A DNA stretch of 44,128 nt from Staphylococcus americanisciuri (GCF_024814435.1 NZ_JANUXY010000012.1:1-44128), one strand, 5' to 3'. Shown: positions 13,965-23,604, counted from the first letter of the stretch. The notes: a model not told the origin generated them from the sequence alone. Numbers and translations are program-made.

Positions 13965-14882
13965 CTACTTGTAATAAAATTTCATATCAAACACAATGCT
14001 GCTTACTTTCTGATTCAATGTAAAAAAGTTATAGCCATATTCAAAAAATGGTTGACTCATTCTTGTATATTCATCAATCGATACACCATTTCTGTACGTT
14101 TGTAAGCCATCGAACTTTATGACATCTCCAGCATTTAAATTCAATCCCTCGATGGTCATCACTTCCGAATGTTGTAGATTCCAACTAAACTTTTTAGTGT
14201 CGGAACCGAGCGTTATTGTAATCACTCTATCAAACGTGAATTGGTCGATGCCTTGCGTACCATGATAGAAAACATTGCCAGAATTGACGTTTTCAAACGT
14301 GTATTTCCGTTGCTTACTGTCTAATGGCATCTCAATCCCCATATCAGACGACCATAAAAAATAGGACGCGTCCAACTTCTCTAATTGAAGACTACGTCCT
14401 ATGCTTTCATAAAATGGTATTTCATTTGTTTCAAAAGTAATTTCAATCTCACCAGAAGTACGATTTGTGTCGTACTCCCCAACACTAATTAAATGTAACT
14501 CTAGTTGCATACCACTTGCATAGTTTAAAGGGAACTCAAAATCACGCTCTCCAAATTTTTGAAAAGGTACTTCAACATTTGTTGCTACAAGTTCCCTAAT
14601 AAAAAATGAGTCCCTAAACAAATTTACTAATTGATTTCTTAAATGAATCGCATGTGCAATCTTTTGAACATCGTATTCAACAACTAAAGTCGCTGAACGC
14701 CTTGATTCAGCAACTCCCGTATTGAAACGACCACTCAACCTATCAATAGTTTCATATTTATACTCACGCTCTAAATCGCTCACATTAAAGCTTTTCACTT
14801 TCAAACGTTTAAAAGTGATAGGATTGTCACTTAACCTATAAATGTTTGAATCTCTAACAATTTCTATGTCACGATAAATCAA
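13965..14882 (-). CDS. Dit: distal tail protein (305 aa)
   Basis: The siphovirus tail component family (TIGR01633-like) forms the hexameric ring that links the tail tube to the baseplate. The N-terminus shows the family's KVKSFNVSDLEREYKYETID...RRSATLVVEYD arrangement and the C-terminal half is a beta-sandwich galectin-like domain. Its position between tape measure and Tal is diagnostic. Confidence 0.9.
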   Translation of the reverse strand: MIYRDIEIVRDSNIYRLSDNPITFKRLKVKSFNVSDLEREYKYETIDRLSGRFNTGVAESRRSATLVVEYDVQKIAHAIHLRNQLVNLFRDSFFIRELVATNVEVPFQKFGERDFEFPLNYASGMQLELHLISVGEYDTNRTSGEIEITFETNEIPFYESIGRSLQLEKLDASYFLWSSDMGIEMPLDSKQRKYTFENVNSGNVFYHGTQGIDQFTFDRVITITLGSDTKKFSWNLQHSEVMTIEGLNLNAGDVIKFDGLQTYRNGVSIDEYTRMSQPFFEYGYNFFTLNQKVSSIVFDMKFYYK

Positions 14883-14896
14883 GTGACATCACCTCA

Positions 14897-17890
14897 CTAT
14901 GTGTAATACTCTTTTGCATCTTTATCACGAATAATCGAATGAATATAGTCTAAATCTCCCTCATTACGCACTTCGATATTCACGATTGGTCGTTGACTTT
15001 CTAAAATCGAATGGCGCACATCTTCTGTGATATACCCATTGACATCGCGGATGTCAGCATTAGATAGTCCACTAATATCAAACGATGGTGCTAATTTTGC
15101 ATCAAATGCATCCATAACTCCAATCGCAGCTTTTTTACTTGCATATGCTGCTTTACCAGCAAATTGATCAATACCTATGCCTAATCCAGTCATGCTATCT
15201 CTACCTAACTGCATAAATTTTCTGGAAGGAGAATGACTATTTAATGCTTTCTTAGCTGCAGATAATGCACCTGCTGCTGCGTCCCATGCCGCTTTAGCTA
15301 AATCTCCAGCTTTTTGAATTACGCCATTGATCATTCCGGCGATCATGTCAATACCCACTTGTTTAAAGTTACTAATAAATCCTTTAACTTTATCAAGTGC
15401 TTTTTGCATACCATCGCGACACGCATTGACGACGTCAAAAAACTTTTGAACAACCGCATTTAAGAAGTTAGACATTGCTTGACGTATAGATGATACCCAT
15501 TGCGCACCGGTAGATACAATTCTTGATGCTGCCGATAACATTTTGGCAGCAACCGTTACTACCACACGTGTAAACCAACTTGAAACCGAGTTCCAAATAT
15601 TTGATAAAAATTGTTTCGTGTTGTCCAAAACTTCCGACCAGCTCGACACTGTTTTACCAGTGACTTTTTCGTAACAATCGAATAAAAATTGCGTAATCGT
15701 ATTCCAGATTGACTGTATTCCATTCCAAATCGTCTCTCCGACGTTAGCAATAGTATTCTTAACTGTCTCCCAAGCACCTGCGAAATCACCAGTGAAAAAT
15801 TGAATAAACGCTGTAAAAATGCCGACAATTATTTGAATTGCGACAGAAATAATAGTACCTATTGCAGTAAAAACAACTTTTACTATCGACCATAAGCCTT
15901 GTAGTTGTACTAACAGCAATTGAATGGCTCCGCCGAATAATACACCCAGTGCTTGGTTAGCAAAATCTCCTAATTTCTGTAAAATCGGTAGAATTGGTTG
16001 TATCGTTTCATTCACTTTATTGAACAAATCAGATAACCATTGTTTAATGCCCTCAATCGCACTACCTATGGCATCTTTAATTGAATTCCAGGCGTCTGTT
16101 ACGGTGTCTCTGAAATTCTCATTTGTCTTCCACAACCAAACAATAATGCCTACTAAAGCCGTTATCACGCCAATAACTATCCATACAGGCGCCGAAATAC
16201 CTGCTAATGCGCCACCTAATGCTGGAAAAGCTCTTGTAAGCAATTCGAGCGGTTTGGGTATCTTGCCTAAAGCACCTTTCAATAAATCAAAAGCACCTCT
16301 TAACAAACTAGAATTTTTAATAAACTTCAACACATATTTGGCTGCACCTAGCAAACTAGTACCAAATACATTCGTTAAAACAGAACTGATAAAAGTGATA
16401 GGCGCTAGTAGTGCCCAGAAAGCACCACCCAGAATCGTTAAAATACCGAAAAACCTTGCGACATTCGGATGGTTTTCAAATAATGCTGCAGTAAATTCAG
16501 CAATCTTACCGATTAATTTAAGAAGCCAACTCGCAATCGGTGCCATTGCTGTTCCGAATGCAACTAATATCCGCACAATATCGCCTATCAACTGCATAAT
16601 GACGGGAGCATTTTGCTGAACGTAATCAACAAACTTTTTAAAGCCTTCGGATTTTCCGACAGTTTCCGACCAATCTCGAAATTTCGCTGTCATATCTTCA
16701 AGCCCTTTGAAAACATTAGTAGAATTTCCCGAAAATGCTTTTAACAAATTATTGATACCAGCAAAAGTATTTTTAAAGATATTACCGATAATCGGTAAAT
16801 TTTCTTTGGTATAGTCCATGAATTGCTTAATCGCATTTTGACCTTTGGCGCTATTTACCCATTTATTAAAATCTTCTCCAAGTCGCTGGAGCCATTGAGA
16901 AGACCATTTAAATAACGGCATAAGCTGTGTGAACATGCTAACCATACCAGCGCCAAATTGACCAGCTGAACGTAACAAGTCGCCAAAAATAGAAACACCT
17001 GTCGTCCCCATTTCCTGAAAAAACTTTTTAGCTACATTGCTTGTTTTAGCCCATTTAAGTACGCTAGCACTCGCTTTTTCCATTTGTGATGAAACACCAT
17101 TGAAAAAAGATTTTAAGCCTTGTAATGCCACTTTGACCATATTCAAACCATTTGCCATAGTAGTGAAAATCTGGTTTTGGTTTTGCTTAATGATGTCAGT
17201 CCATGTATCTTTTACATCATCCAAAGCTTTTTCATATTTTTTAGTTGCTGCAGTCGCTTTAAGCGTACCGTCGTTTAGCATTTTGATAGCACTGATACCC
17301 ATAGCACCAAATGCAACAACACCCCCAGCACCAATAGCTAAAGCTCCAGCTAATGCAAGCGCACCACCTGTCACAACTTTCAATGCATTACCTACTGCCA
17401 TAATCACTGGAACGAGTCCGGCAATAACTGGTATTAACGCTTGGAAGTTGGCAATTAACACACCTTTAATATGCTGACCAAAAACAGTACCGAAAGTACG
17501 AATACGTGTCGCTAAGTGATCCATTCTATTGCCGAAGTCGTCCAATGAATTGCCTAAAGCTTTGGTTAAAACTTGTGTGCGTGTGAGTCCATCGGTTTTG
17601 AACTTCACTTTAACTGTTTTATCAAATAAAGTAGCTAACTTTAGCTTAGCTACTCGAACAGCCCGATTAACACCTTTCACATCACCATCAATTTTAACAG
17701 TATGCTCACGCCACTTTTGAGCCATAGCTTTAGCTCGCGTCAATGCACGTTGAAACTTTGTCGTATTAGCTTTAATCTCTGTCTCAATTTCATTTGGCAC
17801 AGCAGTCTTAGCCAACCTTTGCGCCTTACGCACATTACGTTCAAAGTTCTTAATAATCGCATTGATACGCGCATAAAAATTTCTCTCCAT
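14897..17890 (-). CDS. tape measure protein (997 aa)
   Basis: This is the longest tail gene and sets tail length; at about 1.5 angstrom per residue it predicts a tail near 150 nm. Long amphipathic helices fill the N-terminal 150 residues. Hydrophobic segments occur at about 160-200 and 425-530, and again at 570-590 and 640-690, as expected for a protein that inserts during DNA ejection. The C-terminus carries the SHSPSRKFMQLGRDSMTGLG motif, common to staphylococcal and lactococcal tape measure proteins. No lysozyme or peptidase domain is apparent. Confidence 0.93.
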   Translation of the reverse strand: MERNFYARINAIIKNFERNVRKAQRLAKTAVPNEIETEIKANTTKFQRALTRAKAMAQKWREHTVKIDGDVKGVNRAVRVAKLKLATLFDKTVKVKFKTDGLTRTQVLTKALGNSLDDFGNRMDHLATRIRTFGTVFGQHIKGVLIANFQALIPVIAGLVPVIMAVGNALKVVTGGALALAGALAIGAGGVVAFGAMGISAIKMLNDGTLKATAATKKYEKALDDVKDTWTDIIKQNQNQIFTTMANGLNMVKVALQGLKSFFNGVSSQMEKASASVLKWAKTSNVAKKFFQEMGTTGVSIFGDLLRSAGQFGAGMVSMFTQLMPLFKWSSQWLQRLGEDFNKWVNSAKGQNAIKQFMDYTKENLPIIGNIFKNTFAGINNLLKAFSGNSTNVFKGLEDMTAKFRDWSETVGKSEGFKKFVDYVQQNAPVIMQLIGDIVRILVAFGTAMAPIASWLLKLIGKIAEFTAALFENHPNVARFFGILTILGGAFWALLAPITFISSVLTNVFGTSLLGAAKYVLKFIKNSSLLRGAFDLLKGALGKIPKPLELLTRAFPALGGALAGISAPVWIVIGVITALVGIIVWLWKTNENFRDTVTDAWNSIKDAIGSAIEGIKQWLSDLFNKVNETIQPILPILQKLGDFANQALGVLFGGAIQLLLVQLQGLWSIVKVVFTAIGTIISVAIQIIVGIFTAFIQFFTGDFAGAWETVKNTIANVGETIWNGIQSIWNTITQFLFDCYEKVTGKTVSSWSEVLDNTKQFLSNIWNSVSSWFTRVVVTVAAKMLSAASRIVSTGAQWVSSIRQAMSNFLNAVVQKFFDVVNACRDGMQKALDKVKGFISNFKQVGIDMIAGMINGVIQKAGDLAKAAWDAAAGALSAAKKALNSHSPSRKFMQLGRDSMTGLGIGIDQFAGKAAYASKKAAIGVMDAFDAKLAPSFDISGLSNADIRDVNGYITEDVRHSILESQRPIVNIEVRNEGDLDYIHSIIRDKDAKEYYT

Positions 17891-17903
17891 CAGTTCACCT
17901 CAC

Positions 17904-18310
17904 TTACTTATTAAAGTCGAATAATTCCTCTGCTTCTTTAACTTGCAATGCCCTCAAGCGTTTACGTTGATCTATTTCTTTTTGACGATCATTTCTAATC
18001 TGAACATTATCTTTAAATAGATTTTCACGTGCTTGCTGCAACTTTTTATACATAGGCTTAACACCTTTTTTACTTTGAGCCATTGCGTTCGCAGTCGCTT
18101 GGTAGATATTGTGTTCAAGCATGTCTAGTTCGCGCTCTCGAGCGCCCCTAATCCAGTCCTGCCATTCATTGGGCGTCATATTATACAATTCATCAGCGTT
18201 GATGTATCCTAGAAATTGCGCTGTTTTAGCACGTATTTCACTATAATTTAGAACGGTTCTTTGCCCGTTAAAGTTTTGTAAGTTTGCTTCATATACGCCA
18301 TTGCTTTCTC
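17904..18310 (-). CDS. tail assembly chaperone extension (T part of G/GT), reached by -1 frameshift
   Basis: An open frame of about 135 codons overlaps the end of the chaperone gene and continues to 17904. It lacks a credible start or ribosome-binding site, so it is probably translated as a C-terminal extension of G, as in lambda gpGT and staphylococcal phages. The helical sequence (ADELYNMTPNEWQDWIRGAR, then basic coiled-coil) is typical of T domains, which bind the tape measure. The frame is -1 relative to G. No textbook X-XXY-YYZ heptamer was found in the overlap (18248-18310), so the exact slip site is unknown. Confidence 0.75.
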
Positions 18311-18742
18311 TGCTTCCTCTTTCTCTTCCTCTTTGACCATCTTGGATCCTTGAGAAATCTGGAACCAATACATTTTGAACTGTTCCTTGAAAAAACCAGA
18401 TTCACCTAGCACTTGAACAGCACCTTGTAATAACCCTAACGTTGTGCCTTCTTTATCAATTACATCTTGAACGGCGTCTTGAATTTCTTTTTTTGTCGGA
18501 CGATTTTTAACATGAGCAAGTGCACAATCCCAAAAATGCACAATAGATAATGTTTGACGATTCAAAATACCTTGTAAAATTTCGTGGTAGCCACTCGTCG
18601 TGTTACCGTTTTTGTCTGTCTCAGCATACTTTTCTGCTTCGATATCAAATAAGAACGTCCCTTTTGCCTTCAACTTTCCATCTTTAAATTCTAATTCAGT
18701 GATTGGCTCAAATTTTTCCGCTTCAAATACATTTTTAGTCAT
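18248..18742 (-). CDS. tail assembly chaperone (G part) (164 aa)
   Basis: The family position (between major tail protein and tape measure) and the sequence (N-terminal FEPITELEFKDGKLKAKGTF; C-terminal highly charged helix EEKEEAEKAMAYM) fit the tail assembly chaperones of staphylococcal siphoviruses. It coats the tape measure protein before tail polymerisation. A minority of ribosomes likely shift -1 near its end to make the longer GT form. Confidence 0.85.
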   Translation of the reverse strand: MTKNVFEAEKFEPITELEFKDGKLKAKGTFLFDIEAEKYAETDKNGNTTSGYHEILQGILNRQTLSIVHFWDCALAHVKNRPTKKEIQDAVQDVIDKEGTTLGLLQGAVQVLGESGFFKEQFKMYWFQISQGSKMVKEEEKEEAEKAMAYMKQTYKTLTGKEPF

Positions 18743-18772
18743 CTTATTACCTCACTTAATTTAAATAAAATA

Positions 18773-18790
18773 AGGGCGCATACACGCCCT
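18773..18790 (-). terminator. hairpin after the major tail protein gene
   Basis: AGGGCG (18773-18778) pairs with CGCCCT (18785-18790). On the minus strand it is followed by TATTTTATTT. A weak terminator or mRNA-stabilising stem here would raise the abundant major tail protein relative to downstream genes. Confidence 0.6.
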
Positions 18791-18797
18791 ATAAAAA

Positions 18798-19364
18798 CTA
18801 CATAGATTCTTTATCTGTCGTTGATACATCGCTATTAGCACTAAACGTCTTACCAGTTGCTGTACGTTCTTCAAGGTCACCCTTGTACTCTCCAGGTTTT
18901 TCGAATTCAACTGTAGTTCCAGCAACAGAAGCATCTAGCCATGATTTCGGCAATTCTTCTAATACACCGTCAGCCGTGTTAAATTTAACTTTCAAAGTTA
19001 CTTCGATTTTATCTTCTTCATCATCAAAAGAATTACCGAATTCTTCAACAACCGCATAGCCAAATGCAGAATGATAGCCGTCTTTTCGTTTTTTCTTTTC
19101 AATCAACCATACCTTAATTTGCTTACGATCTTTAATCGCTTTTTCAAATTGTTTTTGACCTTCATCACCTGGAATTTTACCAAATGTTAAACTGATTTCT
19201 TCTGATACTGATTGATAAGAGTAATCTGTTTTACCCGCAACGATTTTCTCTGTCAATTCGGATGAAATCTTCTTTTCGCCTTCTGTCAAGTCTGAAACCA
19301 ATAAACCCATCGCACCAAGCGTGTTATTAGTGGGCTCGCAGACTGCAATATAACTTGAGCTCAT
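18798..19364 (-). CDS. major tail protein (188 aa)
   Basis: The tail tube protein has a phage_tail_2-like beta-rich fold. The sequence has a strand pattern (ISLTFGKIPGDEGQKQFEKA; IKVWLIEKKKRKDGYHSAFGYAVVEEFGNS) and a flexible C-terminal tail rich in Gly, Thr and Ser. It is followed by a hairpin and lies between the tail terminator and chaperone genes, the standard place. The start is set by GGAGAG. Confidence 0.9.
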   Translation of the reverse strand: MSSSYIAVCEPTNNTLGAMGLLVSDLTEGEKKISSELTEKIVAGKTDYSYQSVSEEISLTFGKIPGDEGQKQFEKAIKDRKQIKVWLIEKKKRKDGYHSAFGYAVVEEFGNSFDDEEDKIEVTLKVKFNTADGVLEELPKSWLDASVAGTTVEFEKPGEYKGDLEERTATGKTFSANSDVSTTDKESM

Positions 19365-19370
19365 ATTTAT

Positions 19371-19796
19371 CTACTCTCCTTTTTCCTGTAATGTTTTATG
19401 GCGCACTTTGTATAGAAGTCTAAGTACACCGTGTTTTGTAAATTGATCTATATCCACCAAGACTTGTGATGTGTCCTTTTTAATCCAGTCGATATCGTAA
19501 TGTTCAAATTGCAAACCTTGTCTACATGCATAATTGAGGTACTTCAACAACTCACGTGCTTCTGCAGCATTTTCATACTGACTATAAACATGGAAAGTAA
19601 TTGCAATAGTCTCTCTCATGCCTGGTGAACGTTCACTTTCTGTAACATTCGACTCGCCCACAATGATATATGGATACTTCACGTCTTTTTGAACACAATC
19701 AAAAACCCTACCACCAACTAATTTGTCAGTGACAGGGTTCTCAATTAAGTTATTCATAATTTTTTGAAGCAATAATGGTTCAGCAGTTACCCACAT
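19371..19796 (-). CDS. tail terminator / tail completion protein, DUF3168-like (141 aa)
   Basis: A minor tail protein that caps the tube where it joins the head. The sequence YPYIIVGESNVTESERSPGM...ITFHVYSQYENAAEARELL matches the DUF3168/gp17-like layout of an alpha/beta ring-forming protein. It lies directly before the major tail protein. Confidence 0.85.
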   Translation of the reverse strand: MWVTAEPLLLQKIMNNLIENPVTDKLVGGRVFDCVQKDVKYPYIIVGESNVTESERSPGMRETIAITFHVYSQYENAAEARELLKYLNYACRQGLQFEHYDIDWIKKDTSQVLVDIDQFTKHGVLRLLYKVRHKTLQEKGE

Positions 19797-19807
19797 TTGA
19801 CCATCTC

Positions 19808-20215
19808 CTAACTAAAGTATCTCTCAAAGACTTTACGACCTTCATCGATAGCAGGGTTCCAAAAAGGCTGTGGTGGTTGTCCATAAGTTGTGTGCCATTC
19901 CCCATCCAAATCTTTGTATGACCAGGGTATTTTCTTTGCACGTGAACCTTTTGTACTATATATTCCTGTCCCATACTCCACAAAAACCGAGTAATCTGCC
20001 CCAACACTTATAACACTAGAAAATCCACCATCAGTTATCTTATAGTCGATACTTTCTTTTAAAAAACCCATATCAACGGGCGCTAACGCAATTGCCGTGT
20101 TATAGATGGCTAATGTCGTTTTCAAGATACCTTTTTTAACCCAATCTTCCATTTCATCTCTAAAATCATCTAATTCAGCAACCAAGTCCCAGTTTCCGTA
20201 TTTAACCTTTGCCAT
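19808..20215 (-). CDS. HK97 gp10-like head-tail joining protein (135 aa)
   Basis: The conserved core APVDMGFLKESIDYKI...SVGADYSVFVEYGTGIYSTKG is the hallmark of HK97-gp10-like neck/tail proteins. It starts within the end of the preceding gene (14-nt overlap), typical of translational coupling in this module. Confidence 0.9.
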   Translation of the reverse strand: MAKVKYGNWDLVAELDDFRDEMEDWVKKGILKTTLAIYNTAIALAPVDMGFLKESIDYKITDGGFSSVISVGADYSVFVEYGTGIYSTKGSRAKKIPWSYKDLDGEWHTTYGQPPQPFWNPAIDEGRKVFERYFS

Positions 20216-20537
20216 TTGGAATCACCTGCAATCTTGTTAAATTAACTTCATGCATACTGCCTTGATCAATCGGATAACCTACAACTTGATATCTGTTACC
20301 TTCATATAGCAAAACATCCGACACGTCTATACCAACGTCATACGGCGTATATAAATTACGGTCAAAGTCTTTAGCCATTTGATGATACTTAAGCATTTCA
20401 GACGTTGTAGGCGTGTCCATAAAACCTTGTATTGTTCTATCTGACACAAACTGCTCTCGTTTATTTGGATACTTACCGACAACTCTTATACGACCAACTT
20501 GGATATCGTGTGGATACTCGTTAAATGGATCGAACAT
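20202..20537 (-). CDS. head closure protein, SPP1 gp16-like (111 aa)
   Basis: A small beta-barrel stopper-type protein (DIQVGRIRVVGKYPNKREQF; GIDVSDVLLYEGNRYQVVGYPIDQ) lies between the adaptor and the gp10-like protein. Proteins of this family close the connector after DNA packaging. The assignment rests on position, length and strand pattern. Confidence 0.8.
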   Translation of the reverse strand: MFDPFNEYPHDIQVGRIRVVGKYPNKREQFVSDRTIQGFMDTPTTSEMLKYHQMAKDFDRNLYTPYDVGIDVSDVLLYEGNRYQVVGYPIDQGSMHEVNLTRLQVIPNGKG

Positions 20538-20538
20538 A

Positions 20539-20835
20539 TTACCACCTCAACTTTCTTAACGGTCTTAAATGACGATAAGTTGCTTTAGGTAGTTCTGTAA
20601 CAAATGTGTATGACACTGTACCCATCGAACGACTCGCAATATTACCAGTAGATCCGTATTTTATACATTCTGCAATAAACTTCCTTACGCCGAAAGGATA
20701 AGGTTCCTTAAAAGTTTTATTGCAGTATTCTTCCGCTATTCCTTTATAAAAAACAATCAAATCAGCTAGCACTTCATCATTTGAAGTGTCGTCGATAGGC
20801 ATTTGATTAAGTCGTTTTACTTCTACAGGTTCCAT
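20539..20835 (-). CDS. head-tail adaptor, gp6-like (phage_connect) (98 aa)
   Basis: An all-helical small protein with the YKGIAEEYCNKTFKEPYPFG...KFIAECIKYG pattern of HK97 gp6/SPP1 gp15 connectors that extend the portal ring. Its start overlaps the stop of the preceding gene by one base. Its position between capsid-side and tail-side genes agrees. Confidence 0.85.
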   Translation of the reverse strand: MEPVEVKRLNQMPIDDTSNDEVLADLIVFYKGIAEEYCNKTFKEPYPFGVRKFIAECIKYGSTGNIASRSMGTVSYTFVTELPKATYRHLRPLRKLRW

Positions 20836-21116
20836 TAGCTAGCACCTTCAATAGCCTCAAGAAGTTCTGCTTTTTTCATAGAATCATAGTTTTCGACTTC
20901 GAGATGTTCTGCTACTTCTTTCAATTCAGCAACTTTCAAACCGTTTAAGTCGATTGGCTCGATACCTACAACACCACGTCGATTGTTAGTTGTTGACAGT
21001 TCTGCAATACGGCTATCGGATGGCTTGTACCCTTTTCTTGGATATAAACCATCTTTTTCATACAAATATTTGTCATCGTATGCATCCTTAAAACGTGCAA
21101 CTACTCTAAACAACAT
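20835..21116 (-). CDS. capsid-module protein with Rho_N/HeH-type domain (93 aa)
   Basis: The C-terminal 40 residues (DLNGLKVAELKEVAEHLEVE, then MKKAELLEAI) form a small helix-extended-helix domain of the Rho N-terminal type, often a nucleic-acid or protein binding unit. The N-terminal half resembles short strand-rich segments of head proteins. Such proteins follow the major capsid gene in many staphylococcal and lactobacillus phages. The ATG at 21116 is 9 nt from GGAG and is preferred over upstream in-frame codons. Confidence 0.85.
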   Translation of the reverse strand: MLFRVVARFKDAYDDKYLYEKDGLYPRKGYKPSDSRIAELSTTNNRRGVVGIEPIDLNGLKVAELKEVAEHLEVENYDSMKKAELLEAIEGAS

Positions 21117-21129
21117 AATCATCACTCCA

Positions 21130-21945
21130 TTACATTTCTAAATTAGAAGTTGAATTTTTAAACGTCACTTTGACTACACCTTTATCATCTTTCAAGTTAA
21201 CGCCATAATGATAGTTAGTTGATAAGACATGCGTACGTTTCAAAATATCAAAGTCAGTATAAGCTTCTGGTCGTTTTTTGTTTACAATTTCTATTGCTTC
21301 ATAACGTTGTAAGAATGCTTCATTTTCGTTAATACGCTTAGATTTAACGATGTCTGAAACACCTACAAGTTCAGCTACATCACCTTTAGCAATCGCACGA
21401 TCTTGCACGTTACCACCAGCGCTAAATAAAGATTTAACTAATTTGTTGTAGTCTTTAGGGTTAACGTGTAATACGTAGTCTTCTTCATTTTCTGAATCAA
21501 ATACTTCAATTGCGTCTAAAATACCAGACGCATTCGGAGTAACAGTTGCACTTAATTTAGCTGTTCGTAATTCTTTGATGTAATCAATTTCAACCTTATC
21601 AGCCAAAGCCATAGCTAATTGTCGAGCCGCTTCTTGTAAAGTACCGTTAATGTTAGTAATAACTGCAGTTTGTGTAACTTCTACCGCTTTACCAGTTTCC
21701 TTAACAGTAACTTGAGTAGTAGTCATGCTCATTTGCTCCGTACCCATTGCTACGCCTTCTTCTAAGTCTTCTGCAGCCCCAATATAAGCATACTTAGGTC
21801 GCGTAATTGTATCGCCTGGTTGTCCTACTAGCGTGTTATCAATGGTTGCGTATGGCGTAAAACGAATAGCATTTTCCATTTCCCCACCAACGACAGCTGC
21901 TAAAACTTCTGGATTAATTAAATTTTCCTTTTTAGTTTGTCCCAT
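21130..21945 (-). CDS. major capsid protein (271 aa)
   Basis: HK97-fold coat protein of the N4-gp56/SPP1-like set. The N-terminus NPEVLAAVVGGEMENAIRFT, the motif QPGDTITRPKYAYIGAAEDL and TQTAVITNINGTLQEAARQL are typical of these capsids, including the long E-loop region and spine helix. There is no prohead protease gene and no delta domain, consistent with assembly on a separate scaffold encoded just upstream. Confidence 0.92.
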   Translation of the reverse strand: MGQTKKENLINPEVLAAVVGGEMENAIRFTPYATIDNTLVGQPGDTITRPKYAYIGAAEDLEEGVAMGTEQMSMTTTQVTVKETGKAVEVTQTAVITNINGTLQEAARQLAMALADKVEIDYIKELRTAKLSATVTPNASGILDAIEVFDSENEEDYVLHVNPKDYNKLVKSLFSAGGNVQDRAIAKGDVAELVGVSDIVKSKRINENEAFLQRYEAIEIVNKKRPEAYTDFDILKRTHVLSTNYHYGVNLKDDKGVVKVTFKNSTSNLEM

Positions 21946-21958
21946 TTAAAATTCTCCT

Positions 21959-22558
21959 TTATTTTGTTAATTCACGGTATTTTTCTGGATTGCTATTTAA
22001 TAACGCTACATGCTCCGTGTAAGACATGTTTTTAAAATCTTCTTTTGTAATATTTGCTTTTCCTTTCAAACTTTCTCCATCATTAGGAGTGCGCCCATTA
22101 GGCTGATTATTAGCAAATAAATAAGGCTTAGTTTCTTGCAGTGCTTTAACTGCATCTTCTAAACCTTTAACAGTGCCATCTTCCTGAAGTTCTAACGTGC
22201 TTTTATCAAGCATTAAAAGAACATCGTTAGCGTCATTTGCATCTTTTGCGACAGCTAACTTGATGGCATTATTCAATTTTAATTCCTTCATATCAGCTTG
22301 GTATTGGGAATTTTCTTGTTTATATTGCTCTAACTTATCTTTAAGTTCTTGATTATCCCCATCTTTAGCTTTTTGAAGGTCTGTGATTTGTTTGTCTCGA
22401 TTTTCCAGTTCTTGGTTTGCTTTATCAAGCTGTTCTTGCAATAAGTCAGCTTTCTGAGCTTTATCTTTAAACTGACGTAATGTGTCGTGATGTTCATCTA
22501 CAATCTTTTGAACTGTGTCTTCTTCTAAACCTAAACCACGTAAAAATTCTCTTTTCAT
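21959..22558 (-). CDS. scaffolding protein, DUF4355-like (199 aa)
   Basis: The centre (about residues 25-110) is a continuous coiled coil (QEQLDKANQELENRDKQITD). The C-terminus is flexible and polar with a helical end (EDFKNMSYTEHVALLNSNPE). This layout, directly before the capsid gene, is that of staphylococcal phage scaffolds, which guide procapsid assembly and then exit. The start context is GAGGAGAATGTTAA. Confidence 0.9.
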   Translation of the reverse strand: MKREFLRGLGLEEDTVQKIVDEHHDTLRQFKDKAQKADLLQEQLDKANQELENRDKQITDLQKAKDGDNQELKDKLEQYKQENSQYQADMKELKLNNAIKLAVAKDANDANDVLLMLDKSTLELQEDGTVKGLEDAVKALQETKPYLFANNQPNGRTPNDGESLKGKANITKEDFKNMSYTEHVALLNSNPEKYRELTK

Positions 22559-22647
22559 TTAACATTCTCCTCACATTTTTGTTAACACTGGTCTCATCCA
22601 GCACGAGTTTGCATCTTTTAACGCCATAAGCATTTTTGGGCAATAAA

Positions 22648-23604
22648 CTATTTTTTATTTTTAGACTTATACCATTCACGATATGTCATTGTTGGAACTA
22701 CTTCTGTTGTGCCGTCATCTTTTTTCACTCTCATTACACCTGGTAAATCGTCTTCATCGATGTAATGGAGCAATTTGCATCGACAATTGATGTTTTCTTT
22801 AGCGCTATTAATACCCACAAATAGCTTTGGTGCTAAACCCACACAACCACTAGATTTGAAATTCTTGTTCAACGGAATACTTTTCCCATCCAAATGCCTA
22901 TGCGTGTCTCGCGTTCGATTATCTTTTGTGGCAAACCATCGTTTCATCATTTTAAATCCATTGTCTTGTGCTACCTGCGCGCTATCCAAACTTGCTTGTG
23001 ATAATGCTCGTCCAGTTTCTGTACGTGCAACACGTAACGCTTGTGCTTTACTGACGCCAATATCATCACTTATTGCTTTAGCGACTTTCGCATAACCTTC
23101 ACCACTCAATATGCCTTGCGTAATGTGCATGCGTAATCTTTTCAGAATGTCGTTTCTATGGCGTTCTAACGTTGGAATCAACTTGATTAACTCAATCGGT
23201 TGCTCAATTGCCTTAGTGATTATAGCAGCGCTAGGCACTTCAAATCGCATAGATGTTTGTGTAGCCATTTCATATAAATAGAGACTCATCATATATTGTT
23301 CGATATATGCGTTTTGTCTCGTCTGTTTAATTATTTTAGCTACTTTTCTATAATCATCTGTCATCATTTCAGCAATACGTGCTAGTTGCTTATTAAAGCG
23401 ATCATACTTATTAAACTCCGTCCAAGTTACATGTGGATCATCCCTTTCATATCTTTCAAACATGGCTGAGAGTTCTCTTTTAATTACCTTCAGAAGTTCA
23501 GCAAATAAACGCTCAAGTTCACTCTCAGATTTAGCCCTCAGTTGTTCAATGATTTTGTCTATATCATCTTGACTTGTTATTTTGCGTTCTGTCATCGTCA
23601 TCAC
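22648..23604 (-). CDS. minor head protein, SPP1 gp7 / Mu F-like (318 aa)
   Basis: The C-terminal half carries the conserved phage head morphogenesis motif: RTETGRALSQASLDSAQVAQ, KRWFATKDNRTRDTHRHLDG, and a cysteine-containing end (INCRCKLLHYI). Such proteins associate with the portal and enter with the DNA in SPP1. It overlaps the portal gene by 41 nt. The ATG at 23595, 8 nt after GAAGG, may be the true start. Confidence 0.9.
   Translation of the reverse strand: MMTMTERKITSQDDIDKIIEQLRAKSESELERLFAELLKVIKRELSAMFERYERDDPHVTWTEFNKYDRFNKQLARIAEMMTDDYRKVAKIIKQTRQNAYIEQYMMSLYLYEMATQTSMRFEVPSAAIITKAIEQPIELIKLIPTLERHRNDILKRLRMHITQGILSGEGYAKVAKAISDDIGVSKAQALRVARTETGRALSQASLDSAQVAQDNGFKMMKRWFATKDNRTRDTHRHLDGKSIPLNKNFKSSGCVGLAPKLFVGINSAKENINCRCKLLHYIDEDDLPGVMRVKKDDGTTEVVPTMTYREWYKSKNKK

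Noticed and set aside
15924..17477. Long plus-strand ORFs (231 and 146 codons) inside the tape measure gene
   Set aside because: They mirror the amphipathic repeats of the tape measure frame. Compositional shadows without ribosome-binding sites.
18311..18368. Independent TTG start for the T extension (MVPDF...)
   Set aside because: No ribosome-binding site and the N-terminal part reads a low-complexity Arg/Gly stretch that is the out-of-frame image of the G C-terminus.
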